DNA of 64,000 nt. Origin: Bog-532 sp963720945. Its GTDB lineage: Bacteria > Actinomycetota > Actinomycetes > Streptosporangiales > Streptosporangiaceae. The position numbers and the translations under genes are program-made. How positions within the stretch are numbered: the stretch's first letter is position 1; each line of letters opens with the position of its first letter. Of this stretch, positions 52,106 to 60,864 are shown in pieces. The DNA lies in NCBI GenBank assembly GCA_963720945.1, contig CAVRHH010000030.1, positions 186,001-250,000 of the forward strand, in the 5' to 3' direction. The notes under the pieces are model-generated. The model ran no database searches. It was not told the DNA's origin and worked only from the letters and a program-made list of their open reading frames with translations.

Positions 52106-52987
52106 GTGGCCCTGCCCCATGACCCTGCGGCTAAGTTCCAGGATTACGCGCACCCGGAGACGCTCGTGTCTACCGGGTGGCTGGCCGAGCGCCTGGGCGA
52201 CCCCGGGCTCGTCGTTGCGGAGTCCGACGAGGACGTGCTGCTGTACGAGACCGGGCACATCCCCGGCGCGGTCAAGCTGGACTGGCACACCGAGCTCAAC
52301 GAGCCGGACACCCGTGACTACGTCGGCGGCGCGGGGTTCGCGCGGCTGATGTCGGAGAAGGGGATCTCCCGCGACACGACCCTGGTGCTCTACGGCGACC
52401 GGAACAACTGGTGGGCCGCGTACGCCCTCTGGGTGTGCACGCTGTTCGGGCACCCGGACATCCGGCTGCTGGACGGCGGCCGGGCCAAGTGGATCGCGGA
52501 GAACCGCCCGCTCAGCACCGACGTGCCGGAGCCCGCGCACGCGGAATACCCGGTGATCGAGCGCGACGACCACCAGGTCCGTGCGTTCCGCCGCCAGGTC
52601 GAGGACCACCTCAGCCAGCCCATGATCGACGTGCGGTCGCCGGGGGAGTACAGCGGCGAGCTACTGCACATGCCCGACTACCCGCAGGAGGGCGCCGTCC
52701 GCGGCGGCCACATCCCGGGCGCGAAGAACGTACCGTGGGCGCGCGCTGCCGCCGAGGACGCGACGTTCCGCAACCGCAAGGAGCTCGAGGGCATCTACGC
52801 GGGCGAGGCCGGGCTGACGCCCGAGGACGACATCGTCGTCTACTGCCGGATCGGCGAACGGTCAAGCCACACCTGGTTCGTGCTGCAGCACCTGCTCGGC
52901 TTCCCGCACGTCCGCAACTACGACGGCTCCTGGACCGAGTGGGGCAACAGCGTCCGGGTCCCGATCAGGCGGGGCAGCACGCCGTGA
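52106..52987 (+). CDS. Thiosulfate/3-mercaptopyruvate sulfurtransferase (tandem rhodanese)
   Basis: 293 residues from a GTG with GAGG five bases upstream; the earlier in-frame ATG lies in poor sequence. Two rhodanese domains; the second carries the persulfide Cys in the loop VVYCRIGERSSH. The CRIGER loop (rather than CG[S/T]GVT) is usual for actinobacterial CysA-type enzymes. It overlaps the SufE gene by GTGA, suggesting sulfur transfer between the two. Confidence 0.92.
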   Translation: MALPHDPAAKFQDYAHPETLVSTGWLAERLGDPGLVVAESDEDVLLYETGHIPGAVKLDWHTELNEPDTRDYVGGAGFARLMSEKGISRDTTLVLYGDRNNWWAAYALWVCTLFGHPDIRLLDGGRAKWIAENRPLSTDVPEPAHAEYPVIERDDHQVRAFRRQVEDHLSQPMIDVRSPGEYSGELLHMPDYPQEGAVRGGHIPGAKNVPWARAAAEDATFRNRKELEGIYAGEAGLTPEDDIVVYCRIGERSSHTWFVLQHLLGFPHVRNYDGSWTEWGNSVRVPIRRGSTP

Positions 52988-53421
52988 CCACCGGCACGCT
53001 CAACCCGCGCCTGGCGGAGATCGTCGACGACTTCACCTCGCTGCCCGGCAAGGAGCGGCTCCAGCTCCTGCTGGAGTTCTCCGATGACCTGCCGCCCCTC
53101 CCGGAGCGCTACGCCGGCCACCGGGACCTGCTGGAACAGGTCCCGGAGTGCCAGTCGCCGCTGTTCCTCGCGGTCGAGGTAGACGACGGCGGCGCCGTGC
53201 ACCTGTTCTTCGACGCGCCCCCGGAGGCGCCGACCACGCGCGGGTTCGCCGGCATCCTGCAGAGCGGGCTGGACGGCCTGGACGCGACGGAAGTGCTGGC
53301 CACCCCGGACGAGTTCACCGGCCAGCTCGGCCTCACCGACCTGGTCAGCCCGCTGCGCCTGCGCGGCATGTCCGCGATGCTCTCCCGCATCAAGCGCCAG
53401 ATCCGCAACCAGCGCCCCTAA
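52984..53421 (+). CDS. SufE-like sulfur acceptor protein
   Basis: 145 residues from the GTG that overlaps the sulfurtransferase stop. The SufE family pattern is clear: EIVDDFTSLPGKERLQLLLEF, the sulfur-accepting Cys in VPECQSPLFLAVEV, and the LRLRGMSAMLSRIK end. It accepts persulfide sulfur; with the rhodanese it could form a sulfur relay independent of a cysteine desulfurase. Confidence 0.92.
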   Translation: MTTGTLNPRLAEIVDDFTSLPGKERLQLLLEFSDDLPPLPERYAGHRDLLEQVPECQSPLFLAVEVDDGGAVHLFFDAPPEAPTTRGFAGILQSGLDGLDATEVLATPDEFTGQLGLTDLVSPLRLRGMSAMLSRIKRQIRNQRP

Positions 53422-53451
53422 CCCCACGCGTTCCCCCATCCACCCGCCCGG

Positions 53452-53600
53452 CCCACGCGCCCGCCCACACGCCGAGGCCCTCCGGCCGAGGCCCGCCCCG
53501 CCGGGCTCCCCGCGCCGAGGCCCTCCCGCCGAGGCCCGCCCCGCCTGGGCTCCCCGCGCCGAGGCCCGCCCCGCCCGGCCCCCACGCGCCAACAACAGGT
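53452..53600. repeat. Low-complexity GCC-rich direct repeats
   Basis: Repeats built around CCGAGGCCCGCCCCGCC and GGGCTCCCCGCG occur about three times between the SufE and HxlR genes. The two genes converge here, so the repeat may sit in their shared 3' region. No coding sense seen. Confidence 0.6.
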
Positions 53601-53616
53601 CCGGGCGCACCGTGGG

Positions 53617-54165
53617 TTAAGCGTCAGCCGCCTCATCGGCATCGTTGGCGTCGCGGCGCCGCTTGCGATGCACCAAATCCAGGTCGCCGGGGGCAACGCG
53701 GTGGCCGGCGGCGCAGCGGAGCTCGACCGCAACGGGCTCACCGCAGTCCCGGTGCCGCAGGCCGATCGGGCCGCCGGAAGCGCTCAGCCACTTGTCGCCC
53801 CACTGCATGAGCGCGGCGAGCGCGGGGAACAGTTCCGCGCCCTTGTCCGTCAGCCGGTAGGCCAGCCGGGCCCGCTGGCCGGGCTCGCGGTACTGCTCGC
53901 GTGTCAGCAGGCCGGCCGCCACCAGTTCGCGCAGCCGGGCGGCGGCCACCGGCTCGCTGATGCCGGCCCGGACGGCGAAGTCATCGAACCGGGTCGCCCC
54001 GTAGAACGCCTCGCGCAGCAGCAGGAACGCGGACCGTGTGCTGACCACGTCCAGCGCCCGTGCCAGCGAGCATGCGTTCGCGGTCCAGGATCCCCGCGGC
54101 TCCAGGTCCCCGGTCAGCCGGGGGATCTCCGCAGCCATCTCTGCCGTCCCTGAGGTACCAGCCAT
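53617..54165 (-). CDS. HxlR-family transcriptional regulator
   Basis: 182 residues. The winged-helix domain spans about residues 30-125 (CSLARALDVVSTRSAFLLLREAFYGATRF, RLRELVAAGLLTREQY, YRLTDKGAELFPAL). A C-terminal segment with HRDCGEP and LRCAAGH resembles a small metal-binding or structural finger typical for the long HxlR type. It is divergent to the MFS exporter gene and likely represses it. Confidence 0.88.
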   Translation of the reverse strand: MAGTSGTAEMAAEIPRLTGDLEPRGSWTANACSLARALDVVSTRSAFLLLREAFYGATRFDDFAVRAGISEPVAAARLRELVAAGLLTREQYREPGQRARLAYRLTDKGAELFPALAALMQWGDKWLSASGGPIGLRHRDCGEPVAVELRCAAGHRVAPGDLDLVHRKRRRDANDADEAADA

Positions 54166-54178
54166 GTGTTCATAGTAT

Positions 54179-54202
54179 CTGACTTGCGTTCAGCTAAGTC
54201 AG
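54179..54202. promoter_or_regulatory. Candidate HxlR operator
   Basis: CTGACTT (54179-54185) and AAGTCAG (54196-54202) are perfect inverted half sites ten bases apart, in the 54-base gap between hxlR and the exporter gene. The spacing suits a dimeric winged-helix repressor controlling both directions. Confidence 0.5.
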
Positions 54203-54219
54203 TACCTTACGGTCTAGCT

Positions 54220-55801
54220 ATGGCAGAGCTAAGCCAGGCGTCCGCGGACGGCGAGACCAGCGGGACCGGCGTAACCAGTGGGACTATCGGGGCCAACGGG
54301 CCTAGCAGGTCCAGCAGGATCGACGGGGCCAACGGGGCTGACGGTGTGAGCCACGCGCGGGGGCCGGGCCGGGGCGCGCGGGGACCGGGCCGGGGCCGTG
54401 CGAGCAGCCCCGAGGTACTGGTCATCGTGTGCGCCGGCGTGGTGCTGGCCAGCCTGGACCTCTTCATTGTCAACGTCGCCCTGCCGGCGATCGCCCGTGA
54501 CCTGGGCAGCCGGAGCCTCAGCGACCTGTCCTGGGTGCTGAACGGCTATGCGATCGTGTACGCCGCGCTGCTGGTGCCGGCGGTGGCTCGCGGACCGGCA
54601 CCGGCGCACGTACGGGTTCCTGCTCGGTGTCGCCATCTTTACTGCGGCGTCCGCGGCGTGCGGTGCGGCGACCAGCGTCGGCATGCTGATCGCCTTCCGG
54701 CTGGTGCAGGCGGCCGGCGCGGCGCTGCTCACCCCGACCTCGCTCAGCATCGTGCTCGCCTCCTATCCGCCACAGCGGCGCAGCGGCGCGGTCCGCGCCT
54801 GGACCGCGACGGGCGGCGTAGCCGCGGCGTTCGGCCCGGTGATCGGCGGCCTGCTTGTCGCGGCCAGCTGGCGGTGGGTGTTCCTGGTCAACGTGCCGAT
54901 CGGGATCGCGGCCCTGGTGGCCGGCTGGCGCCGGCTGCCGGACGTGCCCGGCCATCCGGTTCCGCGTCCCGACCTGCTGGGCGCCATCCTGGTCACGGCC
55001 GGGGTGGGCGCTCTCACCCTGGGCCTGACACGCGGCGGCGACTGGGGCTGGGCATCGGCCCGGACGGTCTCCGTCCTGGCCGTCTCGGCCGTGCTGCTCG
55101 CTTCGTTCGTGCTGCACTGCGCCAAGGCCCGCAACCCCCTCATCGAGCCCGCGCTGTTCCGGGCGCGCAGCTACCTGGGCGTGTCCGTGGTGATGCTGCT
55201 GTTCTCGATGGCGTTCGGCGGGATGCTGCTCTCGGTCGTGCTGTGGCTGCAGGATGACTGGGGCTGGTCGGCCCTGGGGGCCGGGCTCGGTGTCGCGCCC
55301 GGGCCGGTCATGGTGCCAGTGTTCTCGTTCCTCATCGCGGGCCGCCTCATCGCCCGCTTCGGGCCGGCCGTGGTAGTCGCCGCCGGTTCCGCCGTCCTGG
55401 CCGGCGGGGTCATCTGGTGGGCGCTGGCGGTCGGCCTGCACGCCGATTATCCGGGTGGTGTCCTCGGCGGCATGCTGCTGACCGGTGCGGGGGTGGGCCT
55501 GACCCTGCCGACCCTGATGGCGACCGCGGCGGCCTCGCTGCCGGCCCACGCGTTCGCGACCGGCTCGGCCGTCGTCACCATGATCCGCCAGGTCGGCATG
55601 GCCATTGGTGTCGCCGTGCTGGTCGCGGTCCTCGGCACCCCGGACACTTCTGTCGGGCGGCTGGCCGCTTTCCAGCGCGGCTGGTGGGCGATCGCCGCGA
55701 TCGCCCTCGCCGGCGCCGCCGCCGCCCCGCTGCTGCACCGCCGGATGAGCGCCGCCGCGCCCGCCGCGCCCGCCGTGGCCGCTGACCGCCGCGCCGCCTG
55801 A
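54220..55801 (+). pseudogene. MFS drug exporter (DHA2 family), frameshifted
   Basis: From the ATG at 54220 a low-complexity N-terminus leads into VIVCAGVVLASLDLFIVNVALPAIA, the first helix of 14-TM DHA2 exporters. After LNGYAIVYAALLVPA the frame is lost near 54583; from 54587 the other frame continues LADRHRRTYGFLLGVAIFT through the remaining helices to 55801. The family motif PAGRLADR is broken by a net +1 (equivalent to a 2-base deletion). Apart from this, the gene is complete, about 527 codons. Confidence 0.85.
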
Positions 55802-55933
55802 ACCGGGCGAACCGGTCATCCGTACCCATTCAGCCCTGGGGCGCGAGCGCGGCCTGAACTCGGGCAGATCGGTCATTTGCACCCGTCGGGCCTGAGGGGC
55901 CGCCTTCGGGACTGAACCGGGCGAACCGGTCAT
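55798..55933. repeat. Three direct repeats, spacing about 57 bases
   Basis: Copies start at 55798, 55854 and 55912. The first and third agree over 22 bases (CTGAACCGGGCGAACCGG and CAT); the middle one differs in a few positions. The first copy overlaps the stop of the exporter gene. Confidence 0.7.
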
Positions 55934-56501
55934 TCAGGCCGGCGGCCCAGCCTCCCTGACCGGCCGCAGCCCCCCGCTTACCCGCTGTGCCGGCCGCGCC
56001 CCCCGGGCCGCCGGCCCAGCCCCCGGCGCAAGTGCGTAACTACATTCGGTTATGCAGACTCGATTGCCGGTCAATAGCCTGGCCTTTTGGCGCCGCTGAA
56101 TATCGCCAGAAATGACACCGCAGAATTGCGTGCGCCGATCACGCGGGGTTTTGTTCATATTCGGCCGCCGCGGCCGGGCGCCCGGGCGCAGCCGGGCCGT
56201 GTGGGCACGCCCACCAGCAAGTGTCCTGCTGGTGGGCGGGTCCCGTCCGCGACACGGACAATGCGGGAATAAGCCGCAATCGGCCGCCGGGCGGAGGATA
56301 AAGGAATTCCCGCTCCGGCCGTACAACCGGTACAAGTGTGTCGGGTCACCTCTGACCTGCGTTTTTGTGCCCAATGCCCGTCCATTCGGCGCTATGCTCA
56401 TTGCGTTCATCAGGCTCTACCGGGTCTTGACGGCCCGCGCTATCTGAAGCTAGGTCGGCGGCGCGAAGGGGATCGCACAGCCGCCGGGGGGAGGGCTAGG
56501 G
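55802..56501. other. Intergenic region, 700 bases, with repeats and a terminator
   Basis: The left part has three spaced copies of a 22-base sequence; the middle has a strong hairpin; 56040-56110 is relatively AT-rich. No convincing gene in either strand. The promoter of the SpoIIE-type gene should lie within 56250-56490; CATCAGGCTCTACCGGGTCTTGACG (about 56409-56433) is not a clear match. Confidence 0.45.
56208..56238. terminator. 12-bp perfect hairpin
   Basis: CGCCCACCAGCA (56208-56219) and TGCTGGTGGGCG (56227-56238) with a 7-base loop. No T-run follows. Likely a terminator protecting the following gene from read-through. Confidence 0.6.
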
Positions 56502-58466
56502 GTGTGCGTCGTTGAACTGGGTCAGTTGGTGTTCCTGTCTGAGAGTGATCGTCTCGTGAGCCCGGATACGGGCCCCGGTGACGATTCCCCCCAGTCGCGG
56601 AGCCCCGTGAACGCGGGGGTGATCTGGTCGGACCTGAAGATTCCGGCGCCCGCGGGTCCGATTTGGGCCGGGGTGTCGGCGTCGGGTGCCGGGGACGCCG
56701 CGGCAGCGGGCCACCATGGCGCGGCGCCGGGCCAGCAGGCCCCGGCCCCGGGGGCCGGTGGGGCCTGGCCTGCGGCGGCCTTCCAGCCCAAGGTCACCAG
56801 CGTCAACGCCGGCTTCGTCACCTGGGACATGGCGGCGAACGAGGTGGTGTGCGAGCCGGGCACCTACGCGCTGCACGGCCTGCCCGAGAACAGCCCGGCC
56901 ACGATGCAGGCGTTCCTGGCGCGGGTGCCGGAGGAAGACCTGCCCGGCGTCGTCGCCGCGATGCAGCAGATGATGCGCTCCTGCGGCACCTACCAGATCG
57001 ACTACCGGGTGATCGGCCTGGACGGCTCGGTGCGCACGATGGAGGCCCGCGGCCGGGTCGTGCCGGGCCCGGATGGCCGGCCAGCCAGGATGACCGGCTT
57101 TGTGATGGACACCACGACCATCTGGGCCAGCCGTGAAGCCGAACGGCGCCGGCTGTCCGAGGGCGCCGAGCGGACGTCGCTGACGCAGCAGTTCACCGCC
57201 GCGCTGGCCTCCGCGGTCACCGTGGACGCCATTACCGCCGCGGCCCGCGACGGCCTGGCCTCCTACGGTGCGAACAGCCTGGTGATCGTCACCGGGCACG
57301 AGGGGGACCGGACCCCGGTCACCTCGTACGGCTTCAGCCCGGACGCGGCCCGGCTGCTCGCCGATCCGGAACCGTCTCCCGGCTCGCCGGTCGCGCACGC
57401 GATCGAAGCGGGGGCCGCCGCGTTTTTCGGCTCCCCCGAGGACCTGCTGCGCAGTTATCCCCATCTGGCCACGGCGGTTGCCGGCTCGGCGCAGCGCGCC
57501 TGGGCGGCGGTCCCGGTCCCCGACGCTAAGGGCCGGATCGGCGGGTGCCTGATGGGCTTCGCCGAACCGCGTGCGTTCAGCACCCAGGAGCGCGCGCTGC
57601 TGGTCACGGCCTCGGGCTTGCTGGCCCAGTCGCTGCAGGGCGCGCGGATGTATGAGTCGGAGCACGCGCTGGCACGCGACCTGCAGCACGGCATGCTGCC
57701 GCGCGGACCGCTGCTGGTGCCCGGCGTGAGCATCGCCGCCCGCTACAAGCCCGTCACCTCGGGCCTGGAGATCGGCGGCGACTTCTACGACGCGATCGAG
57801 CTGCCCGGCGGCCGGGTGGCCCTCGTGATCGGGGACGTCCAGGGGCACAACCCGATCGCCGCGTCCCTGATGGGACGGCTCCGCATGGTCGTGCACGCCT
57901 ACGCCCGCGAAGGCCATGGGCCGGCCGCGGTGATGTCCCGCGCCAACGAGTGGCTGACCGAGCTGAACAGCGATCCGGACACCGACCCGGACAGGGCGCT
58001 GTTCGCCACCTGCTGCTTCGTGGTGATCGACCCGGCCAGCGGCCAGCTGGAGATGTGCCGGGCGGGCCATCCGGCACCGGTGCTGCTGTCACCGGGCGCC
58101 GCGCCGGTGCTCCTGGACCAGGGCGACGACCTGCTCCTGGGCGTGGACCCCATGGAGCAGTACACCACCGTCACGATCCCGCTGCCGGCCGGGTCGACCC
58201 TCCTGCTGGCCACCGACGGCCTGCTCGAAGACGACGGCAGCGGCCCCGACGGCAACGTCCGTGCCCTGATCCGGGTGCTCCAGGACGGTGCCGGGGACGA
58301 GCTGGAGACGCTCGCGGACCGGCTGCTGGCCAGCCCGCGGCTCACCCGGCACGGTGACGACATCGCCCTGATGGTCGCCCGCGCCGACGGCGCCTCCCGG
58401 CCCTGGCTGCGCGCGGTGCCCGGCCTGTACGTGCCGCCGCCGCGGTACCAGCAGCGCCTGGGCTGA
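56502..58466 (+). CDS. PAS-GAF-SpoIIE (PP2C) phosphatase
   Basis: 654 residues from a GTG with GGAGGG eight bases upstream. After an Ala/Gly/Pro-rich N-terminus: a PAS domain (about 100-205, ending VRTMEARGRVVPGPDGRP), a GAF domain (about 230-375), and a C-terminal SpoIIE/RsbU phosphatase (about 395-640) with GLEIGGDFYDAIEL, LVIGDVQGHNP, LLATDGLLED and HGDDIALMVAR. Such proteins dephosphorylate STAS-domain antagonists in partner-switching control of sigma factors. No STAS or kinase gene is adjacent. Confidence 0.93.
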   Translation: MCVVELGQLVFLSESDRLVSPDTGPGDDSPQSRSPVNAGVIWSDLKIPAPAGPIWAGVSASGAGDAAAAGHHGAAPGQQAPAPGAGGAWPAAAFQPKVTSVNAGFVTWDMAANEVVCEPGTYALHGLPENSPATMQAFLARVPEEDLPGVVAAMQQMMRSCGTYQIDYRVIGLDGSVRTMEARGRVVPGPDGRPARMTGFVMDTTTIWASREAERRRLSEGAERTSLTQQFTAALASAVTVDAITAAARDGLASYGANSLVIVTGHEGDRTPVTSYGFSPDAARLLADPEPSPGSPVAHAIEAGAAAFFGSPEDLLRSYPHLATAVAGSAQRAWAAVPVPDAKGRIGGCLMGFAEPRAFSTQERALLVTASGLLAQSLQGARMYESEHALARDLQHGMLPRGPLLVPGVSIAARYKPVTSGLEIGGDFYDAIELPGGRVALVIGDVQGHNPIAASLMGRLRMVVHAYAREGHGPAAVMSRANEWLTELNSDPDTDPDRALFATCCFVVIDPASGQLEMCRAGHPAPVLLSPGAAPVLLDQGDDLLLGVDPMEQYTTVTIPLPAGSTLLLATDGLLEDDGSGPDGNVRALIRVLQDGAGDELETLADRLLASPRLTRHGDDIALMVARADGASRPWLRAVPGLYVPPPRYQQRLG

Positions 58467-58473
58467 GCGCCGA

Positions 58474-58515
58474 CCTACCCCCTAAAAGGACGAATTCGTC
58501 CGCTTAGGGGGTAGG
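58474..58515. terminator. Long two-part hairpin after the phosphatase gene
   Basis: CCTACCCCCTAA (58474-58485) and TTAGGGGGTAGG (58504-58515) form a 12-bp stem that encloses a second 14-bp palindrome, GGACGAATTCGTCC (58488-58501). It lies 8 bases past the stop codon of the phosphatase gene. Likely a terminator. Confidence 0.7.
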
Positions 58516-58563
58516 GTCATGGATTTCGGGCCCGCCCTCACCACCTGCCTCTCGCTGCTGTAC

Positions 58564-58596
58564 GCCCCGCCCAGCCCGCCCAGCCCGCCCAGCCCG
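58564..58596. repeat. 9-base tandem repeat CCCGCCCAG
   Basis: Between the hairpin and the flavin reductase stop, CCCGCCCAG is repeated about three and a half times in a row. Simple GC-rich slippage repeat. Confidence 0.7.
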
Positions 58597-58616
58597 GCCG
58601 GCGGGGGAGATCCGGG

Positions 58617-59126
58617 CTACTCGGTGTCGAGGGACAGGTAGGAGCCGCGCCAGAACAGCAGCGGGGCGGCGCCGTCGGCCGGTGTCTCCGCGTACCGGAG
58701 CCGGCCGATGACGATCTCGTGATCCCCGCCGGGGAAGCTGTGTTCCACGGTGCACTCCAGCGCCGCGAGCACTCCGTCCAGCCGCGGGCTGCCGGTCGGG
58801 CCCGGCCGGTGCGATATCCCGTCCCAGGCCGCCGCGAGCCCCCGTCGCGCGAAGTTGGCGGACAGTTCCTGTTGCGGTGCGGCCAGCACGTTCACCACGA
58901 ACGCGCCGTGGCTGCGGATCGCCTCCAGGGTCAGGCTGGCCTGGTCGAAGCAGACCAGGATGAGGGGCGGATCGAGGGACAGTGAGCTGACCGCGTTGGC
59001 GGTCGTGCCGACGGGCTGGCCATCCGGCCCGACCGACGTGACGACCGTGACCCCGGTCGCGAAGTGCCCCATGGCCCGGCGGAACTCTTCGCTGGTGATG
59101 GCGACGTCAGCGGGGGTGGCGGTCAT
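58617..59126 (-). CDS. Flavin reductase family protein
   Basis: 169 residues. Motifs: FRRAMGHFATGVTVVTS, PVGTTANAVSSLSLDPPLILVCF, HGAFVVNVLAAPQQELSANFA, and C-terminal HEIVIGRLRYAE. It binds FMN/FAD and reduces it with NAD(P)H for a partner monooxygenase, which is not adjacent. Single gene with no obvious ribosome binding site. Confidence 0.9.
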   Translation of the reverse strand: MTATPADVAITSEEFRRAMGHFATGVTVVTSVGPDGQPVGTTANAVSSLSLDPPLILVCFDQASLTLEAIRSHGAFVVNVLAAPQQELSANFARRGLAAAWDGISHRPGPTGSPRLDGVLAALECTVEHSFPGGDHEIVIGRLRYAETPADGAAPLLFWRGSYLSLDTE

Positions 59127-59665
59127 ATCTGCCCGTGGTTCGGCGAGTGCACATTATTGAGCAAGTAATTTCCGGGGTGGCTGTATTTCCGGCCGGCTGG
59201 ATCGCGGTGGCCCCGTGTATGGGCGTTGCGGCAGTGACGGCTGAGGTCCTGCCGTTCGCCGGTCATGACCGGGCCGGTGGTCACGTGGCCGCCTCCAGAT
59301 TCCGCGTCGTCAGCTTTCGTTACCAATCAAATCGGTCGGTAAACTAGCTTTGTCCACTTCTGGGAAACCGCCACACAGTCCCCGCTGTTCCCGCCCGGCT
59401 TACCTTTCCGTCCGCGCGGACCGCGGTGGGGATGGTCACCGTCGAGAAGGCCTGGTTGATCAGCGTGGCGGCCGACGGCCTCTTCCGGCGCGCGCCCTCC
59501 GCGCTGCGCGCCTCCCCTGAGCCCGGGCCTGCCCCCGAGCCCGGGCCGGACACGCTGGGCCTTCGCCGCATGCCACCCCGTGCTGCGAGTACCGCTGCTG
59601 CTGGAGAATAAGGTGCAGGTCGTGCGCCGGAGCGGGTGGCGGGTGGAAGGAGGCAGTCACTGAAC
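59127..59665. other. Intergenic region between flavin reductase and MgtE_N/CBS gene
   Basis: About 540 bases. The first 230 bases are less GC-rich than the genes and must hold the divergent promoters. From 59344 a minus-strand frame with SGQS at its end (NQAFSTVTIPTAVRADGKV) looks protein-like but runs on through the neighbouring gene; I could not assign it. Confidence 0.35.
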
Positions 59666-60862
59666 ATGACAGCCCAGCAGGTCTTCACGTCCCGGCTGCG
59701 GGGCCGCCCGCTGCTGGACAGCGAGGGAACGCCGATCGGCCGGGTCCGCAACGTCGTCATCCTGCCGGCCGCCCAGGGCCTGGCCCCCCGCGCTCTTGGC
59801 CTGGTGGTGACGCTGCAGCGGCGCCGGATCTTCGTGAACTTCGGCCGGATCGCGGAGATGTCCGTCGATGGGGCGCACATGAGCGGCGGCACCGTCGATC
59901 TCGACCGCTTCACCCGGCGGACCGGGGAAATTCTGGCCTCCGAGCTGTACAACAAGCCCGTGGGGCAGGGCACCCTGGTCGATGTCGCCATCACCCCCTC
60001 CACCACCGGGCGGGGGTGGAAGGTCTCCTCGCTGGCCATCACGAGGGGCCGGGGGCTGCGGCTCCGGTCCACCCAGATCGTGCCGTGGGATGAGTACCCG
60101 GAGCTGTTCCAGGCCGGCGCGCTGGCCGAGCAGCTCGCCGACCTGCGGGAGATGAACCCCACCGACCTGGCCAACGCGGTGGACGGCATGTCGCATACCC
60201 GGCGCAGCCAGCTCGCCGCCGCGCTGGACGACGAGGAGCTGGCTGACCTGCTGGAGGAGATGCCCGAGCAGGACCAGATCCGGCTGCTGGCCAGCGTCGG
60301 CCTGGAACGCAGCGCCGACGTCGTGGAGGAGATGGAGCCCGACGACGCCGCGGACCTGCTGGCCGAGATGCCGGCCGATCAGCGGGAGCGGCTGCTGACC
60401 GCGATGGAGTCGGTGCAGGCCGCCGACATCCGCCGCCTGCTCCGCTACGACGCCAAGACGGCGGGCGGCCTGATGACGTCCGAGCCGCTGATCGTCGCGC
60501 CCGATGTGCCGGTGGCCGAGGTGCTCGCGCGTATCCGTGAGCCAGAGCGCCCGATCACCGAGGCCGCCCAGGTGTACGTGTGCGAACCGCCTACAATGAC
60601 CCCAACCGGGCGTTATCTCGGCAGCGTCGGATTCCAGCGGCTGCTGCGGCAGCCTCCCGCCGCGACCGTCGGCGATTGCGTTGAGGCGAGCACCTTCGTC
60701 CGTCCCGAACTGTCCGAACGAGAGCTGGCGGCCCGGCTGGCCGCCTACAACCTGGTCAGCGTGGCGGTCTGTGATGAAGCCGGCCGGCTGCTGGGCGCGG
60801 TCACTGTCGATGACGTCCTCGATCATCTCCTGCCCGTTGGGTGGCGGAGAACAGGAGGGTGA
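59666..60862 (+). CDS. MgtE_N and CBS domain protein without transport domain
   Basis: 398 residues from the ATG at 59666 (GGAGG 12 bases upstream, rather far). A PRC-barrel-like N-terminal half (LLDSEGTPIGRVRNVVI) precedes the MgtE N-domain superhelix (DDEELADLLEEMPEQDQ, EEMEPDDAADLLAEMP) and a CBS pair (KTAGGLMTSEPLIVAPD..., GAVTVDDVLDHLLP). The transmembrane magnesium channel domain of MgtE is absent. In many actinobacteria this gene precedes a DUF1003 gene, as here (2-base gap); a magnesium-sensing role is inferred. Confidence 0.9.
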   Translation: MTAQQVFTSRLRGRPLLDSEGTPIGRVRNVVILPAAQGLAPRALGLVVTLQRRRIFVNFGRIAEMSVDGAHMSGGTVDLDRFTRRTGEILASELYNKPVGQGTLVDVAITPSTTGRGWKVSSLAITRGRGLRLRSTQIVPWDEYPELFQAGALAEQLADLREMNPTDLANAVDGMSHTRRSQLAAALDDEELADLLEEMPEQDQIRLLASVGLERSADVVEEMEPDDAADLLAEMPADQRERLLTAMESVQAADIRRLLRYDAKTAGGLMTSEPLIVAPDVPVAEVLARIREPERPITEAAQVYVCEPPTMTPTGRYLGSVGFQRLLRQPPAATVGDCVEASTFVRPELSERELAARLAAYNLVSVAVCDEAGRLLGAVTVDDVLDHLLPVGWRRTGG

Positions 60863-60864
60863 GC

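Noticed and set aside
53430..53615. Repeats considered as a possible CRISPR array
   Set aside because: Units are GC-rich, irregular, overlapping and without unique spacers of constant length; no cas genes anywhere in the window.
55798..55933. Three 22-base repeats considered as a minimal CRISPR
   Set aside because: Only three copies, one imperfect, first copy overlapping a stop codon, no cas genes.
59344..60189. Minus-strand 281-codon frame in front of the MgtE_N gene
   Set aside because: Most of it is antisense to the MgtE_N/CBS gene; only the last 40 codons look protein-like and I cannot assign them.
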